Under the pieces are notes generated by a model. That model ran no database searches, had not been told where the DNA came from, and saw only the letters and a list, made by a program, of their open reading frames with translations. This document shows positions 33,342 to 42,252 of a stretch of 64,000 nucleotides of DNA, one piece after another. A program made the translations under genes and the position numbers. Origin of the DNA: Candidatus Melainabacteria bacterium (lineage in GTDB: Bacteria > Cyanobacteriota > Vampirovibrionia > Obscuribacterales > Obscuribacteraceae); assembly GCA_003151275.1 (NCBI GenBank), contig PLXC01000035.1:1-64000 (forward strand), read 5' to 3'. Numbering within the stretch: position 1 is the first letter of the stretch; every line of letters starts with the position of its first letter.

Positions 33342-34574
33342 TTAGTTATGACTGTGATCGTGTCTGTGGTTGTGATCGCTTCCGGTTGAGGATGAGCCAC
33401 CAGATCTAGGGTCAAGAAGAATCTTCGTTACATGTTCCTTTTTCTTGGACCAGATGTCGTAGCCGTGCGGTGCATCTTCCATTTTTAGGCGGTGCGACAC
33501 AATCGCCGTTGGATCAACTTCGCCTCTCTCAATAGCTTCCACCAAACGAGGAAGATACTTGGGTACGTGCGTTTGCCCCATCTTAAATGTAAGCCCTTTT
33601 GCGAAGGCGACGCCCAGAGGAAAGTTATCCAAAATACCAACGTAGACACCCGGCATCGAGATGGTGCCTCCTTTGCGACAAGCTTTGATGGCTTGTCTCA
33701 AAGCATGGGATCGATCTGTTTCCAACATGGTTTTTTGCAAAGCTTCGTCCATCCAAGCATCGATTGAATGACCGTGCGCTTCCATTCCCACAGCATCGAT
33801 ACATGCGTCGGGACCGCGGCCGCCTGTCATAAACTTCAAGGCTTCGATGACGTCAACTTCTTCGTAGTTGATGATTTCTGCACCTTGAACACGCGCAGCC
33901 AATTCCAATCTCTCAGGAAATCTGTCGATTGCGATCACGCGATCTGCTCCTAACATGAAAGCGCTTCTGATCGCGAATTGGCCAACGGGTCCACATCCCC
34001 AAACGGCAATCGTGTCACCAGGGGTGATACCGCAGTTTTCAGCGGCCATATAACCGGTTGGAAACACATCAGCAAGTAATGCACCTTGTTCATCGGTAAC
34101 AGAATCCGGCAGTTTGAAGGGACCGATATCGGCAAAAGGAACACGCACATACTGAGCCTGACCGCCCGGATAACCGCCATAAAGATGCGTGTAGCCAAAC
34201 AAGCCAGCCGTGCCATAGCCAGTTTCTTTGGCTAACAAATGTCCGTTCGGATTACTGTTATCGCATAGCGAATATTCTTGCCTTCCACAGTGAAAGCAAT
34301 TTCCGCATTGAATCGTGAACGGAACGGTAACACGGTCACCAACCTTTAGATTTTTGACCCCTTTGCCAACTTCAACAACATTGCCTGCAAATTCGTGACC
34401 GACAATGTCGCCCTTCTTCATTCCCATCACGAGTCCATGATAGAAGTGAAGGTCCGAACCGCAGATGGCTGTGGAAGTCACTTCGACGATAGCATCGCGA
34501 GGGTTAATCATCTTTGGATCCGGAACGTTTTCCACACGCACATCTTTTTTTCCGTACCATCTAACAGCCTTCAT
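33342..34574 (-). CDS. zinc-dependent alcohol/formaldehyde dehydrogenase
   Basis: 410 residues from the ATG at 34574 (MKAVRWYGKKDVRV), set by AAGGAG seven bases upstream. Catalytic zinc site: ICGSDLHFYHG and GHEFAGNVVEVG. Structural zinc: CGNCFHCGRQEYSLC. Rossmann NAD site: VAVWGCGPVGQFAIRSAFML with DRFPERL. The layout is that of the glutathione-independent formaldehyde-dehydrogenase-like branch. The C-terminus ends in an unusual His-rich SDHNHRHDHSHN that may bind metal. Ten bases after an SRPBCC gene, so co-transcribed. The physiological substrate cannot be read from sequence. Confidence 0.85.
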   Translation of the reverse strand: MKAVRWYGKKDVRVENVPDPKMINPRDAIVEVTSTAICGSDLHFYHGLVMGMKKGDIVGHEFAGNVVEVGKGVKNLKVGDRVTVPFTIQCGNCFHCGRQEYSLCDNSNPNGHLLAKETGYGTAGLFGYTHLYGGYPGGQAQYVRVPFADIGPFKLPDSVTDEQGALLADVFPTGYMAAENCGITPGDTIAVWGCGPVGQFAIRSAFMLGADRVIAIDRFPERLELAARVQGAEIINYEEVDVIEALKFMTGGRGPDACIDAVGMEAHGHSIDAWMDEALQKTMLETDRSHALRQAIKACRKGGTISMPGVYVGILDNFPLGVAFAKGLTFKMGQTHVPKYLPRLVEAIERGEVDPTAIVSHRLKMEDAPHGYDIWSKKKEHVTKILLDPRSGGSSSTGSDHNHRHDHSHN

Positions 34575-34584
34575 AACACTCTCC

Positions 34585-35313
34585 TTAATTAGTTCGATTG
34601 CTAGCGATTTCACCAGCCTCTAATAACTGCTTCAACGCGGCAAGATCTATTTCGAGTTGTTGGGCGGGATCTTTTCCTAATAGATGGAAGATTGGAGCAA
34701 CAACGCCAAGATTGGGGCGGAAATATTCAAGCTCTACCTGGAGCACAGTTGCCGCATCTACATTACGAGCAATGTGTACTGGTTGCATAGCGAAACGAAT
34801 CGTGCCACCAAATGCAGAGTCAGGAACCGATGAAATAACAATTTCCTTTCCTGTGTCATTTTTGCTCACCGCAGTCTCCCACGACATTTCACTGCGAGCG
34901 AGATTGTTAACGGTCCAAAGCCATTTATCATTTGCGCCGGTTTCGACTTTGTTGACGTTCTGCATGAATCGAGGAAAATTCTCGGCCTCGCTCAAGAACT
35001 CATAAACTTCTTCAATGGGTTTCGCGATCGTCACCGCTCTCTTACATTTCATTTTCTTGCTGTGGTTTTCACCCAGCCGAGGCAATGGCACTCGCTCAAG
35101 AGAAGTGACCGCAGCCCAAGTGCCTGCAGTTTTCTTAGCCGCGGTGGAAGCGATCATTCCAGCACCACCAGCGGTGCATAACAAACCGACCAAGTCGCGT
35201 CTGAACAAACCATAGACCATAAGAGCGCCTCCAGTCAGCATCGACGCGGTGCCCTTCTCATCTACTGTGTGGATCTTCTCTTCTTCATCGACCGTTTGAA
35301 TGGTGGTTGACAT
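34585..35313 (-). CDS. SRPBCC (polyketide cyclase/COQ10-like) protein with membrane N-terminus
   Basis: 242 residues from ATG 35313, placed by AAGGTG. Residues 22-60 are hydrophobic and Gly-rich (MLTGGALMVYGLFRRD, LCTAGGAGMIAST), like DUF2892-type membrane hairpins. The rest is an SRPBCC lipid-binding fold (CKRAVTIAKPIEEVYEFLSE, FPRFMQNVNKVE). This pairing is typical of stress-related membrane-associated lipid or quinone binding proteins. Operon with the Zn-dehydrogenase downstream suggests a shared response, for example to aldehyde or oxidative stress; this is inference. Confidence 0.75.
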   Translation of the reverse strand: MSTTIQTVDEEEKIHTVDEKGTASMLTGGALMVYGLFRRDLVGLLCTAGGAGMIASTAAKKTAGTWAAVTSLERVPLPRLGENHSKKMKCKRAVTIAKPIEEVYEFLSEAENFPRFMQNVNKVETGANDKWLWTVNNLARSEMSWETAVSKNDTGKEIVISSVPDSAFGGTIRFAMQPVHIARNVDAATVLQVELEYFRPNLGVVAPIFHLLGKDPAQQLEIDLAALKQLLEAGEIASNRTN

Positions 35314-35592
35314 TCTAATCACCTTTTTGTCTGTCAGGTAATCCAAACGCCCAACTGAGCGCTTGTCTCCCTATGAATGGCGCAGACTATAAGTTACAAT
35401 CCCTAGACTGTCAATATGACAAAAGCAACAAACTCGAACTTAATCTACGATCTTATGAAAACGCTGTCCTGTGTGAACAGATCCCTCCAAGAGGTGCCGA
35501 TAAACGCTTAGAACAGTGCAATAATTACGAGACGTCGGAAGCGATGCAAAGTGTCACTTCGCCGCCAAAACGTAACGTCAAGGAAAGATCCC

Positions 35593-36411
35593 ATGTTCGA
35601 AGCTGGCAAGGTTTATAAAGTCAAGGTGGAGGCTGCCCCAGGAGAAGTGGGATTCGGACGTGCCACCATCCTCGAGAAAGCCAACAATCAGCTCTGTATT
35701 CAGATTCGGACAAGTAAAGAGACGAATAAGGTATTGCCGAAAGGCACAAGAATTTGGTTCGTCAGTGACTCGACCGACAATGCTTTTAATGGTCTTTGGT
35801 CTTCTTCAGTGATCGGCGCCCAGCATTCTGGCGGAAAGACGAGCATGGTCTGCTCAACCCCCAAGCTTGACCCAGTTGTGCCCGTTGTGCAACGTCGGCG
35901 GCAGCCTCGCGTTGTTGTCGATGCGCCTGTACGTATGTCCAATTCGGAAGGCCACCGGCTGGGCTCAGAAATACGCACAAAAGACATATCACGCTCGGGC
36001 GTCGCTTTGGAAACACTGCAAGCTCTGCCAGACGACATTGGCAACAGCGTCGACATCGTAGTCGAGTCATCCGTTGGCGAAATTCCTGTTACTAGCCGCG
36101 TCATTCGCGTTGAGCGCAACTGGTTAGCAAACAAAACAGTTATCGGCTTAGAATTCACCGAGATAAAACCAGAAGCTGTGGCGACGCTAGATAAGCTGCT
36201 TCTGCTGCTCGGCGGAAAAACTCGCAATGCTGACGCAGGTGCTGATGAGTCTGATGAAGAAAAATCAAAACGGGCCAAACAAGGTCTGTCCAGCTGGATT
36301 CAAGGAACCAAGGGCTCCGCACCAGCTTCTGACAAAAGATTCATCGGCAGCGCAGTGAGTGAGGAAGAGAATTTAGGACATTCGACGGACGAGGAAACTG
36401 ATGACGGATAA
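35593..36411 (+). CDS. PilZ-domain protein (c-di-GMP effector candidate)
   Basis: 272 residues from ATG 35593 (MFEAGKVYKVKV), with AAGGAAAG upstream. An N-terminal YcgR-like beta domain (1-90) precedes a PilZ domain that begins RRRQPRVVVDAPVRM (the RxxxR switch) and contains KDISRSGVALE (the D/NxSxxG motif), so c-di-GMP binding residues are present. A disordered acidic tail ends the protein. It overlaps uppP by 11 bases, implying coupled expression. Likely output: motility, adhesion or envelope synthesis control. Confidence 0.82.
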   Translation: MFEAGKVYKVKVEAAPGEVGFGRATILEKANNQLCIQIRTSKETNKVLPKGTRIWFVSDSTDNAFNGLWSSSVIGAQHSGGKTSMVCSTPKLDPVVPVVQRRRQPRVVVDAPVRMSNSEGHRLGSEIRTKDISRSGVALETLQALPDDIGNSVDIVVESSVGEIPVTSRVIRVERNWLANKTVIGLEFTEIKPEAVATLDKLLLLLGGKTRNADAGADESDEEKSKRAKQGLSSWIQGTKGSAPASDKRFIGSAVSEEENLGHSTDEETDDG

Positions 36412-37234
36412 CCCAATGTCCCTTTTGGAAGCCGTGGTGCTCGGGATAGTTCAAGGTTTGAGTGAATTCCTTCCCATCAGCAGTTCAGCCCATCTGCGTG
36501 TTGTGCCTGCGCTGGCTGGATGGGGCGATCCCGGTGCTTCCTACTCGGCAGTAATTCAGCTGGGCTCTGTGCTGGCAGTGCTCACTTATTTCCGCAACGA
36601 TATTGCCCGCATCGCATTAGGAGCCTTCAAGGCCCTAAAGGAAAAAAACTACAGCGATCAGGATTTTCGCACCGCAGGTGCCATCGCCGTCGGCACCTTA
36701 CCTATCTGTATTCTGGGCCTACTACTTAAAAAGACAATTGAAAATCCCGATGGTCCTTTTAGATCATTATTGGTGATTGGCGTTGCCTCAATTGTGATGG
36801 GATGCTTGTTGCTTCTGGCCGAAAAGATGGCAAAACACACTCGCGGAATCGAAACTATCAGCGGACGCGACGGATTTTTAGTCGGTTTAGGACAAGCAAT
36901 GGCGCTCATCCCAGGCTGCTCGCGCAGCGGGTCGACGCTAACAGTGGCGATGTTTTTAAATCTGAAACGGGAGGATGCGGCAAGATTTAGTTTTTTGCTG
37001 GGCATTCCGGCAATTGTTCTAAGTGGCTTGCTTGAGTTGAAGGACATGATGTCAGCTGGACTTAGCAACACTGCCACCACAGATCTTGTCGTCGGTTTAC
37101 TGGTCTCGACGGCGGTCAGTTATGCGGCAATCGCCTGGTTTCTAAAGTACTTGCGCAACCACTCCACCTTAGTTTTTGTGGGCTATCGAATTATTTTCGG
37201 AATCGCTGTAATCTTTATGGCTTTAAAACATTAG
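36401..37234 (+). CDS. uppP: undecaprenyl-diphosphatase
   Basis: 277 residues, eight or so membrane helices. Family motifs: GIVQGLSEFLPISSSAHL (the first conserved site) and LIPGCSRSGSTLTVAM (the second). It removes a phosphate from undecaprenyl diphosphate so the carrier lipid can be reused for peptidoglycan. BacA family, typical length. Translation is probably coupled to the PilZ gene, with which it overlaps. Confidence 0.93.
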   Translation: MTDNPMSLLEAVVLGIVQGLSEFLPISSSAHLRVVPALAGWGDPGASYSAVIQLGSVLAVLTYFRNDIARIALGAFKALKEKNYSDQDFRTAGAIAVGTLPICILGLLLKKTIENPDGPFRSLLVIGVASIVMGCLLLLAEKMAKHTRGIETISGRDGFLVGLGQAMALIPGCSRSGSTLTVAMFLNLKREDAARFSFLLGIPAIVLSGLLELKDMMSAGLSNTATTDLVVGLLVSTAVSYAAIAWFLKYLRNHSTLVFVGYRIIFGIAVIFMALKH

Positions 37235-37240
37235 ATGAAG

Positions 37241-37258
37241 ATGGAGCGTGCGCTCCAT
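37241..37258. terminator. perfect palindrome between convergent genes (GCGCTCC family)
   Basis: ATGGAGCG-TG-CGCTCCAT is an 18-bp perfect hairpin followed by TTCGG. It is placed between the ends of uppP and the second kinase gene, where a two-way terminator would fit, though there is no long T-run. Its right arm is the GCGCTCCATTTCG seen in the repeat at 33272-33312. Confidence 0.5.
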
Positions 37259-37284
37259 TTCGGACTGCACCATATATAGTGCCT

Positions 37285-38571
37285 CTAGTTTAAACCGCGT
37301 TTACCGCTGTCTTCTTCGAGAGGCGCTAATCCTTCAGGGTCAGTCAACGAAGCTTCATCCATTTCTTTGAAGGCAACGGCTTTGGACTTTTCAGGTACGG
37401 GCACTGGAATCGGTGGTTGTCTTTGGGCAATGGATTGAGACTGCTGATCAGTTGGTGGAACAAGAGCGGGAGGCTGAGAAGCTGTGTCATCCTGGGTTTG
37501 ATAGGCGCGGATTTTTTCAAGAGCGCGATTCTTTTCGGTCAGTCTCTTGATCTGGTCATCTTTTTGCTGCAGAATCTTATCGCCGATCTGTGATTGTTTG
37601 ACTATAGAAGAATCTTTTGGACTCCCCATTTTGGATATCAGAAAGTTGCCTAAACCCAGCACCATCAAGCTTCCTACGACAACAACAGCTGCCTGAACAA
37701 GCTTCAACGGCTGTTTTTGTTTCGGCACATATTCGAGTTCTTGCTGCATCTCAGGTGCATTTTGATATCGCAGCCAAACGTCTTGCGCAGTAGCTCGCTG
37801 AACGATTTCATCGGTATGGTCCGAAATCTTTGGATTGATCCTCTTCGGTGAACTGACCTGAAGCGCCAGCGGCTCCTGCCCGGTGAGCAAGAAATGCATT
37901 GTCGCCCCGAGGGCGTAGATATCCGACCGTGGGTCAGCCGCGCCCCAGTACTGTTCCGGTGGCGAGTATCCAGCTGAGACAACGTGGGTATTATCAGAAT
38001 CTTCGGCATACGGTCTGGCGATACCGAAATCCACCAGTTTGACTCGGTCTTTGGTGTCGATCATCACGTTGCTTGGTTTCAAGTCACGGTAGATCACTTT
38101 TGGGTCGTTGCTGTGCAAAAAGTGCAGCACATCGGCGATTTGCACAGCCCACTGGAGAACCTGCTCTTCGGGAAAAGGCTCACCGCGCTTGTTGAGCATC
38201 TGGTGTAGATTCTCGCCCTCGACGTATTCCATGACGAGGTAATAGTTTTCATCTTCTTGGAAAGAGTCCAGGATGCTGACAATATTTGGGTGTTTAAGGG
38301 GGCTGAGCACATCAGCCTCGCGTTTGAAAAACTCAAGCGCCTTTTGCTTGTCTTCTTCTCTGAAGAAGTCGTCTCTTAGTTTCTTGACGACACAATGACG
38401 ATTGGCAAGGCGCAAGTCTCTTGCCATGTAGACCGTGCCCATGCCACCTTGTCCAAGGTGACTAACCACTTCGTAGCGCTTCTGCAGCACGAAATGAACT
38501 TCACGAGGCGCAGACTGACTGGACCGATTTGGTCCGTCGTCAAATGAACCTGAATTTTTGGGTCCAACCAT
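37285..38571 (-). CDS. membrane serine/threonine kinase, PknB type
   Basis: 428 residues. Kinase domain about 30-285: LGQGGMGTVYMARD, CVVKKLRDDF (Lys), YRDLKPSNVMIDTKDRVKLV, DFGIARPYAED and AGYSPPEQYWGAADPRSDIY. One membrane helix follows (LVQAAVVVVGSLMVLGLGNF, about 291-312). The outer part has a coiled-coil segment (IGDKILQQKDDQIKRLTEKN) and a Pro/Gln-rich tail; there are no PASTA repeats. The coiled coil may sense or dimerise. The catalytic part closely resembles the soluble kinase at 14256, so the two are probably paralogs. Confidence 0.87.
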   Translation of the reverse strand: MVGPKNSGSFDDGPNRSSQSAPREVHFVLQKRYEVVSHLGQGGMGTVYMARDLRLANRHCVVKKLRDDFFREEDKQKALEFFKREADVLSPLKHPNIVSILDSFQEDENYYLVMEYVEGENLHQMLNKRGEPFPEEQVLQWAVQIADVLHFLHSNDPKVIYRDLKPSNVMIDTKDRVKLVDFGIARPYAEDSDNTHVVSAGYSPPEQYWGAADPRSDIYALGATMHFLLTGQEPLALQVSSPKRINPKISDHTDEIVQRATAQDVWLRYQNAPEMQQELEYVPKQKQPLKLVQAAVVVVGSLMVLGLGNFLISKMGSPKDSSIVKQSQIGDKILQQKDDQIKRLTEKNRALEKIRAYQTQDDTASQPPALVPPTDQQSQSIAQRQPPIPVPVPEKSKAVAFKEMDEASLTDPEGLAPLEEDSGKRGLN

Positions 38572-38701
38572 TTACGTTAAAAACCGCTTCTAAAATGAAC
38601 ACTCCTAAGTATAACAACGTTTAACGTTTGCCAAACAGCAATGATTGACATCCCACCGGCCTAACGAAGAGAGATCGACGCCCTCGCAAGCGCACCAAAC
38701 T

Positions 38702-38956
38702 TCACGGTCTGTTGTTGTATTTTTCCAGTTCGCGGTGAGTGCGGTCATAGGTTTTATCCAGATCGCCTTGTAGCTGCTGAATATGCGGTGAAATCGTAGC
38801 CGCAGTCGACATCGCTTCAAATAGCTTGACGCCGGCCGCGATCAAAGCAGTGACCACAGTCAAAATCAGGGTTACCCTTTTTACTTTCAAAGTCCAGTCC
38901 TGATTGTCCGCATCCTTTGCTGGAGGCGTAGTTCCGGGGTGTTTGCCGCTTTGCAT
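38702..38956 (-). CDS. small single-pass membrane protein with coiled coil
   Basis: 84 residues: polar start, one membrane helix (RVTLILTVVTALIAAGVKLF, about 27-46), then a charged helix (QLQGDLDKTYDRTHRELEKY) likely to form a coiled coil. No family recognised. It is 130 bases upstream of the kinase gene on the same strand and could be co-transcribed with it. A structural or anchoring role would suit the shape. Confidence 0.55.
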   Translation of the reverse strand: MQSGKHPGTTPPAKDADNQDWTLKVKRVTLILTVVTALIAAGVKLFEAMSTAATISPHIQQLQGDLDKTYDRTHRELEKYNNRP

Positions 38957-39086
38957 AGTAATCGAGTCCTCAAATTTAAATTCGCTGGACTCCGGGCCAG
39001 ATATGCCCAGAGCTCAGCGGGGCTAAACGAAATGAGCACGATCCTGAACCGACCAAGTGGTGCAATGGACAAAAATTGGTGCGCCT

Positions 39087-39899
39087 TTAGCGCGGCTGTG
39101 TACTAAAACTGCCGGGATTGTGATCGCTTTCAGAATATTTAGAGACGAGACTTTGTTCTGCATCGTGGGCAAGAACAGCTGGCGCCGGCACTCTCTCACC
39201 GCCTAATCGCTCATATGAACGCCACCATAATTCGCTTCCATCGAGAAGCGCCTCATGGATCCACATCACTTTATAGCGAGGATCCTGTTTAACATATTCC
39301 GTGTCATGAGCGGGGTCGCTCCACCACTGGGTTGCGAACTCTCGACGTTTCGAATATGGCACGTAGCTATCCCATTTAACTTCCATTCGTTGACCAGAAT
39401 CCGCAATCATTTTTGCGTAGTCCATCGCAAACGCAGCTTTCTCTTCAGGCGTAGTTTTTCGATAGGCGCTTTTGAACAGCCTTGGTTCCTCCCCAAAAAA
39501 CCAACCATCGATAACCGTTTGATCGACTTGATGCGCTTGATTGGTAATCGACTTTCTTAACTCTTCGTCTGGAACTTTCGGCATCACTGGCAGCTTTGCA
39601 TCTTTTTCAGCACATCCCGCAATTACAAAAATGCAAAGGCAAAATAGAACGAGTTTACGCAGATGTAAGCCGAGCGGCTTGCGGAGTCGGGCAGCTTGCG
39701 GAGTCGGGCAGCTTGCTGCATAGACCCCACTAGTGTGCATAGACCCCACTAGTGCGCAGCAGCCGGGCAGCTTGCTGCATAGGCGCTCCTCGGACAGGCT
39801 ATCCAAGGATAAGTTCATGAGAGTGACTTGAGTTGAAAAGTTTGTACTTGTGACAAAGATCACGATAGAGCTCAAGCCCCTTTTGATGAGCGGGACCAA
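39087..39899 (-). CDS. probable lipoprotein whose 5' end is overwritten by repeats
   Basis: The mature part is credible: KLVLFCLCIFVIAGCAEKD is a lipoprotein signal with a lipobox Cys, followed by about 170 polar residues (VIDGWFFGEEPRLFKSAYRK, KWDSYVPYSKRREFATQWWS). Upstream of the signal, the frame passes through the repeat array at 39662-39780 and offers no proper start close to the signal; the nearest ATG (39740) and the first GTG/ATG both lie in or beyond repeats. The true gene is probably about 39087-39665, perhaps with its original start destroyed or using a CTG. Function unknown. Confidence 0.5.
   Translation of the reverse strand: MVPLIKRGLSSIVIFVTSTNFSTQVTLMNLSLDSLSEERLCSKLPGCCALVGSMHTSGVYAASCPTPQAARLRKPLGLHLRKLVLFCLCIFVIAGCAEKDAKLPVMPKVPDEELRKSITNQAHQVDQTVIDGWFFGEEPRLFKSAYRKTTPEEKAAFAMDYAKMIADSGQRMEVKWDSYVPYSKRREFATQWWSDPAHDTEYVKQDPRYKVMWIHEALLDGSELWWRSYERLGGERVPAPAVLAHDAEQSLVSKYSESDHNPGSFSTQPR
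39668..39780. repeat. compact array of short direct repeats
   Basis: Several words occur twice in 110 bases: GCTTGCGGAGTCGGGCA (adjacent), GCATAGACCCCACTAGTG (adjacent) and CCGGGCAGCTTGCTGCATA-type segments. The array runs directly into the 30-bp element at 39783. It appears to have grown by local duplication and covers the region where the neighbouring lipoprotein gene should start. Confidence 0.65.
39783..39812. repeat. 30-bp dispersed repeat, copy 2 (GCGCTCC family)
   Basis: GCGCTCCTCGGACAG followed by GCTATCCAAGGATAA, 27 of 30 positions identical to 19392-19421. On the minus strand the repeat supplies the last codons and the TAG stop of mqnA, so insertion or spread of the element altered that gene's C-terminus. 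Confidence 0.6.
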
Positions 39900-40668
39900 A
39901 TTCGAAGTTGAGTTCTTCTTTAAAATATTTTTGCAACCGAATGCGAGATAACGGAAGACGTTCCATCGACTGCTCGATCACTTCATCCAAATCAATGGAA
40001 AGCCCTTCTTTAGCAGCCAATACAAGTGCCGCACTCAATTCTGCGAACAATTCAGGATTTGCGTCAGCCCATTTTGTTTTCGCAGCCCACACACCAAATG
40101 TCATCGGCAAGTGATAATTTTCGAACCACCACGCACCCATATCCAGCCTGAGGAACTTGGCTGACCAAGCAGGATCTACGAGCAAGGCGCGATCTCCAAT
40201 TACGAGGGCACCATCCAAATCATCGCGTTCCAAATCAGGAGATGCAGCGTTCACCAAAATCGGTTGAACTCCGAACTGTTCGAGCAAAAGAACTCTCAAT
40301 AAATTGATTGAAGTAGCAGACGACATTGGCACTGCTACTCTGCAATTAGTCAGCTCGCGCGGATCCTTTTTACTGAAGAACAAAACGCTACCAACGGGTC
40401 CAACACTAGAAATCGAAAGCCCCTGAACCAGCTGCATATCGTTGCTTTGCAAGTAGAAAAACGAACTCATGGCGCCGAGATCAAGTTTGTTCTCTGCGTA
40501 CTGCCGGTTAAGTTCGGCGGGCGTAGCTAAAACAATCTGTGCCTTGAGGTTATCGCAGTGCCGCATCATTGGCACGATCACAGGCAACGAATTGATGAAG
40601 TTAATCTGACCAAGCCGAGCCGGCGCTCTGGTGCCTTTTTCTTCTTTGACGTTTGGAAGAGTCTGCAT
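39799..40668 (-). CDS. mqnA: chorismate dehydratase MqnA (futalosine pathway)
   Basis: 289 residues from ATG 40668 (MQTLPNVKEE) with GAAGGA upstream. Periplasmic-binding-like fold with MqnA marks: RLGQINFINSLPVIVPM at the start, LDLGAMSSFFYLQ, VAVPMSSATSINLLRVLL, and GDRALLVDP near residue 180. It converts chorismate to 3-enolpyruvoylbenzoate, opening the alternative menaquinone route. Its last residues (LILG) are encoded by the 30-bp repeat. No other mqn gene is visible here. It diverges from the nucleoside phosphorylase gene. Confidence 0.85.
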   Translation of the reverse strand: MQTLPNVKEEKGTRAPARLGQINFINSLPVIVPMMRHCDNLKAQIVLATPAELNRQYAENKLDLGAMSSFFYLQSNDMQLVQGLSISSVGPVGSVLFFSKKDPRELTNCRVAVPMSSATSINLLRVLLLEQFGVQPILVNAASPDLERDDLDGALVIGDRALLVDPAWSAKFLRLDMGAWWFENYHLPMTFGVWAAKTKWADANPELFAELSAALVLAAKEGLSIDLDEVIEQSMERLPLSRIRLQKYFKEELNFEFGPAHQKGLELYRDLCHKYKLFNSSHSHELILG

Positions 40669-40942
40669 CTGATTCCTTCGTCCGGGTCCTGGTATGCCCG
40701 AGCAAAGAAAGGATAACACCTGCAAGCAAAGTGTTTTAGGTCATGGCGTTAAGGACGCCAATTCTTCACAGAATATTCCCAATAAAAAGGGGAGGAGACC
40801 GATAAGACTTCATAGTATGCTTCGTGGGTCTCGCTCCCTATTCACCATTATCCAGATCTTGACCAAGTCGTCAAGAGGCAGCCTGGGTGGGGGCTCCGAC
40901 AGACTCAGCCGAAACCAAGAATTGGAGACAAATTTAGTGAGA

Positions 40943-42247
40943 ATGGTAGATCTCATCCTGGCCAAGCGCTCTGGACGAGAACACACACAACCCGAGATCG
41001 ATTTCTTGATTAAAGGCGTCACAGACGCATCGATTCCCGATTATCAACTTTCAGCGTGGCTAATGGCTGTTTGCTGGCGGGGGATGAACGCCGATGAGAC
41101 GGCATGGTTGACCGATGCCATGAGCAAATCCGGGTCGGTTCTGGATCTATCATCGATCGGACCACTTGTCGCCGATAAGCACAGTACCGGCGGAGTCGGA
41201 GACAAAACCACTCTCGTGTTCGTGCCTTTGTTGGCAGCCGCAGGCATCCCAATGGCAAAGCTCTCTGGTCGCGGTCTCGGTCATACCGGCGGGACCATTG
41301 ACAAGCTAGATGCCATTCCTGGTTTTAAAAGCGATCTTTCAATCGACCATTTCATAAGCCAGGTCAAAAAGATAGGAATGGCGATCGGCGGCCAAACTCA
41401 AGAACTTGCACCTGCCGACGGCAAAATTTATGCGATGCGCGATGTCACGGGCACGGTTGAATCCATTCCATTGATTGCCGCATCGGTGATGTCCAAAAAA
41501 ATCGCAGCCGGCGCTAACTTGATCATTCTCGATGTTAAGTGCGGTCGTGGTGCCTTCATGGAAACAGAGGAAAAAGCTACAGAATTAGCCCGAACAATGG
41601 TCGAAGTCGGTCATCGTTTGAAACGCCCAGTCACTGCGGTCGTAACTGATATGGAGCAACCTCTGGGATTGGCCGTTGGTCATACTTTAGAAGTGATCGA
41701 GGCGATTGAAACGTTGAAAGGTGGCGGACCATCTGATTTGCAAGAACTCTGCATGGAGTTAGGTTCACTTGCATTAATCACCGCCGGCAAATGTAAGGAT
41801 TCGGCATCTGCGCATAAGATACTCAGAGACTTGATGGAAAGTGGAAAGGCGCTCGAGAGTTTCCGAACGCTGATCAAAGCTCAAGGTGGTGACGCCAGCA
41901 TCATCGAAAATCACGCTTTGATGCCAACGGCAAAACAAAAATATGAATTTCTTGTTCCTGGAAAAGGCACCAAATGGGTCAAGCATCTTGACGGTCGCAA
42001 AGTTGCAGAGGCTTGCAAGCTGATGGGTGCAGGACGCACCAAAAAAGGAGAGCCGATCAATTTAGCAGTCGGTGTGGTGCTTCGAGACAAAGTTGGTGCA
42101 AAAGTTGAAGGCGGTCAACCTATTGCCGACATCTACGCAGATACGAAACAAGAATACGAAGCTGCTCGCGCTAAACTCGAAGAAGCATTTACTTACAGCG
42201 ACACTGCGGTAAAAGCTCCACCGATAATTAAAGCCAGCGTCTCCTAA
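40943..42247 (+). CDS. deoA: pyrimidine-nucleoside (thymidine) phosphorylase
   Basis: About 434 residues from ATG 40943 (or GTG 40937, which has GGAGA upstream); the longer open frame from 40694 adds 83 residues unlike the family. Marks: VDLILAKRSGREHTQPEIDF, IPDYQLSAWLMAVCWRGM, the signature KLSGRGLGHTGGTIDKLDAI, KHSTGGVGDKTTL (phosphate site) and DVKCGRGAFMETEEKA. It splits thymidine/uridine with phosphate into base and sugar-1-phosphate. The lipoate-ligase gene follows after 5 bases. Thymidine-only versus broad specificity cannot be told. Confidence 0.88.
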   Translation: MVDLILAKRSGREHTQPEIDFLIKGVTDASIPDYQLSAWLMAVCWRGMNADETAWLTDAMSKSGSVLDLSSIGPLVADKHSTGGVGDKTTLVFVPLLAAAGIPMAKLSGRGLGHTGGTIDKLDAIPGFKSDLSIDHFISQVKKIGMAIGGQTQELAPADGKIYAMRDVTGTVESIPLIAASVMSKKIAAGANLIILDVKCGRGAFMETEEKATELARTMVEVGHRLKRPVTAVVTDMEQPLGLAVGHTLEVIEAIETLKGGGPSDLQELCMELGSLALITAGKCKDSASAHKILRDLMESGKALESFRTLIKAQGGDASIIENHALMPTAKQKYEFLVPGKGTKWVKHLDGRKVAEACKLMGAGRTKKGEPINLAVGVVLRDKVGAKVEGGQPIADIYADTKQEYEAARAKLEEAFTYSDTAVKAPPIIKASVS

Positions 42248-42252
42248 ACCGC

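Noticed and set aside
35373..35618. 81-residue plus-strand frame before the PilZ gene
   Set aside because: Overlaps the real PilZ start with its ribosome site and has no protein-like blocks.
37285..38571. PASTA-type peptidoglycan-sensing kinase
   Set aside because: The external part is a coiled coil and a Pro/Gln tail; no PASTA repeat is seen.
40694..40942. 83-residue N-terminal extension of the nucleoside phosphorylase
   Set aside because: Absent from the family, low-quality sequence, and it overlaps the divergent mqnA promoter region; an internal start fits the family length.
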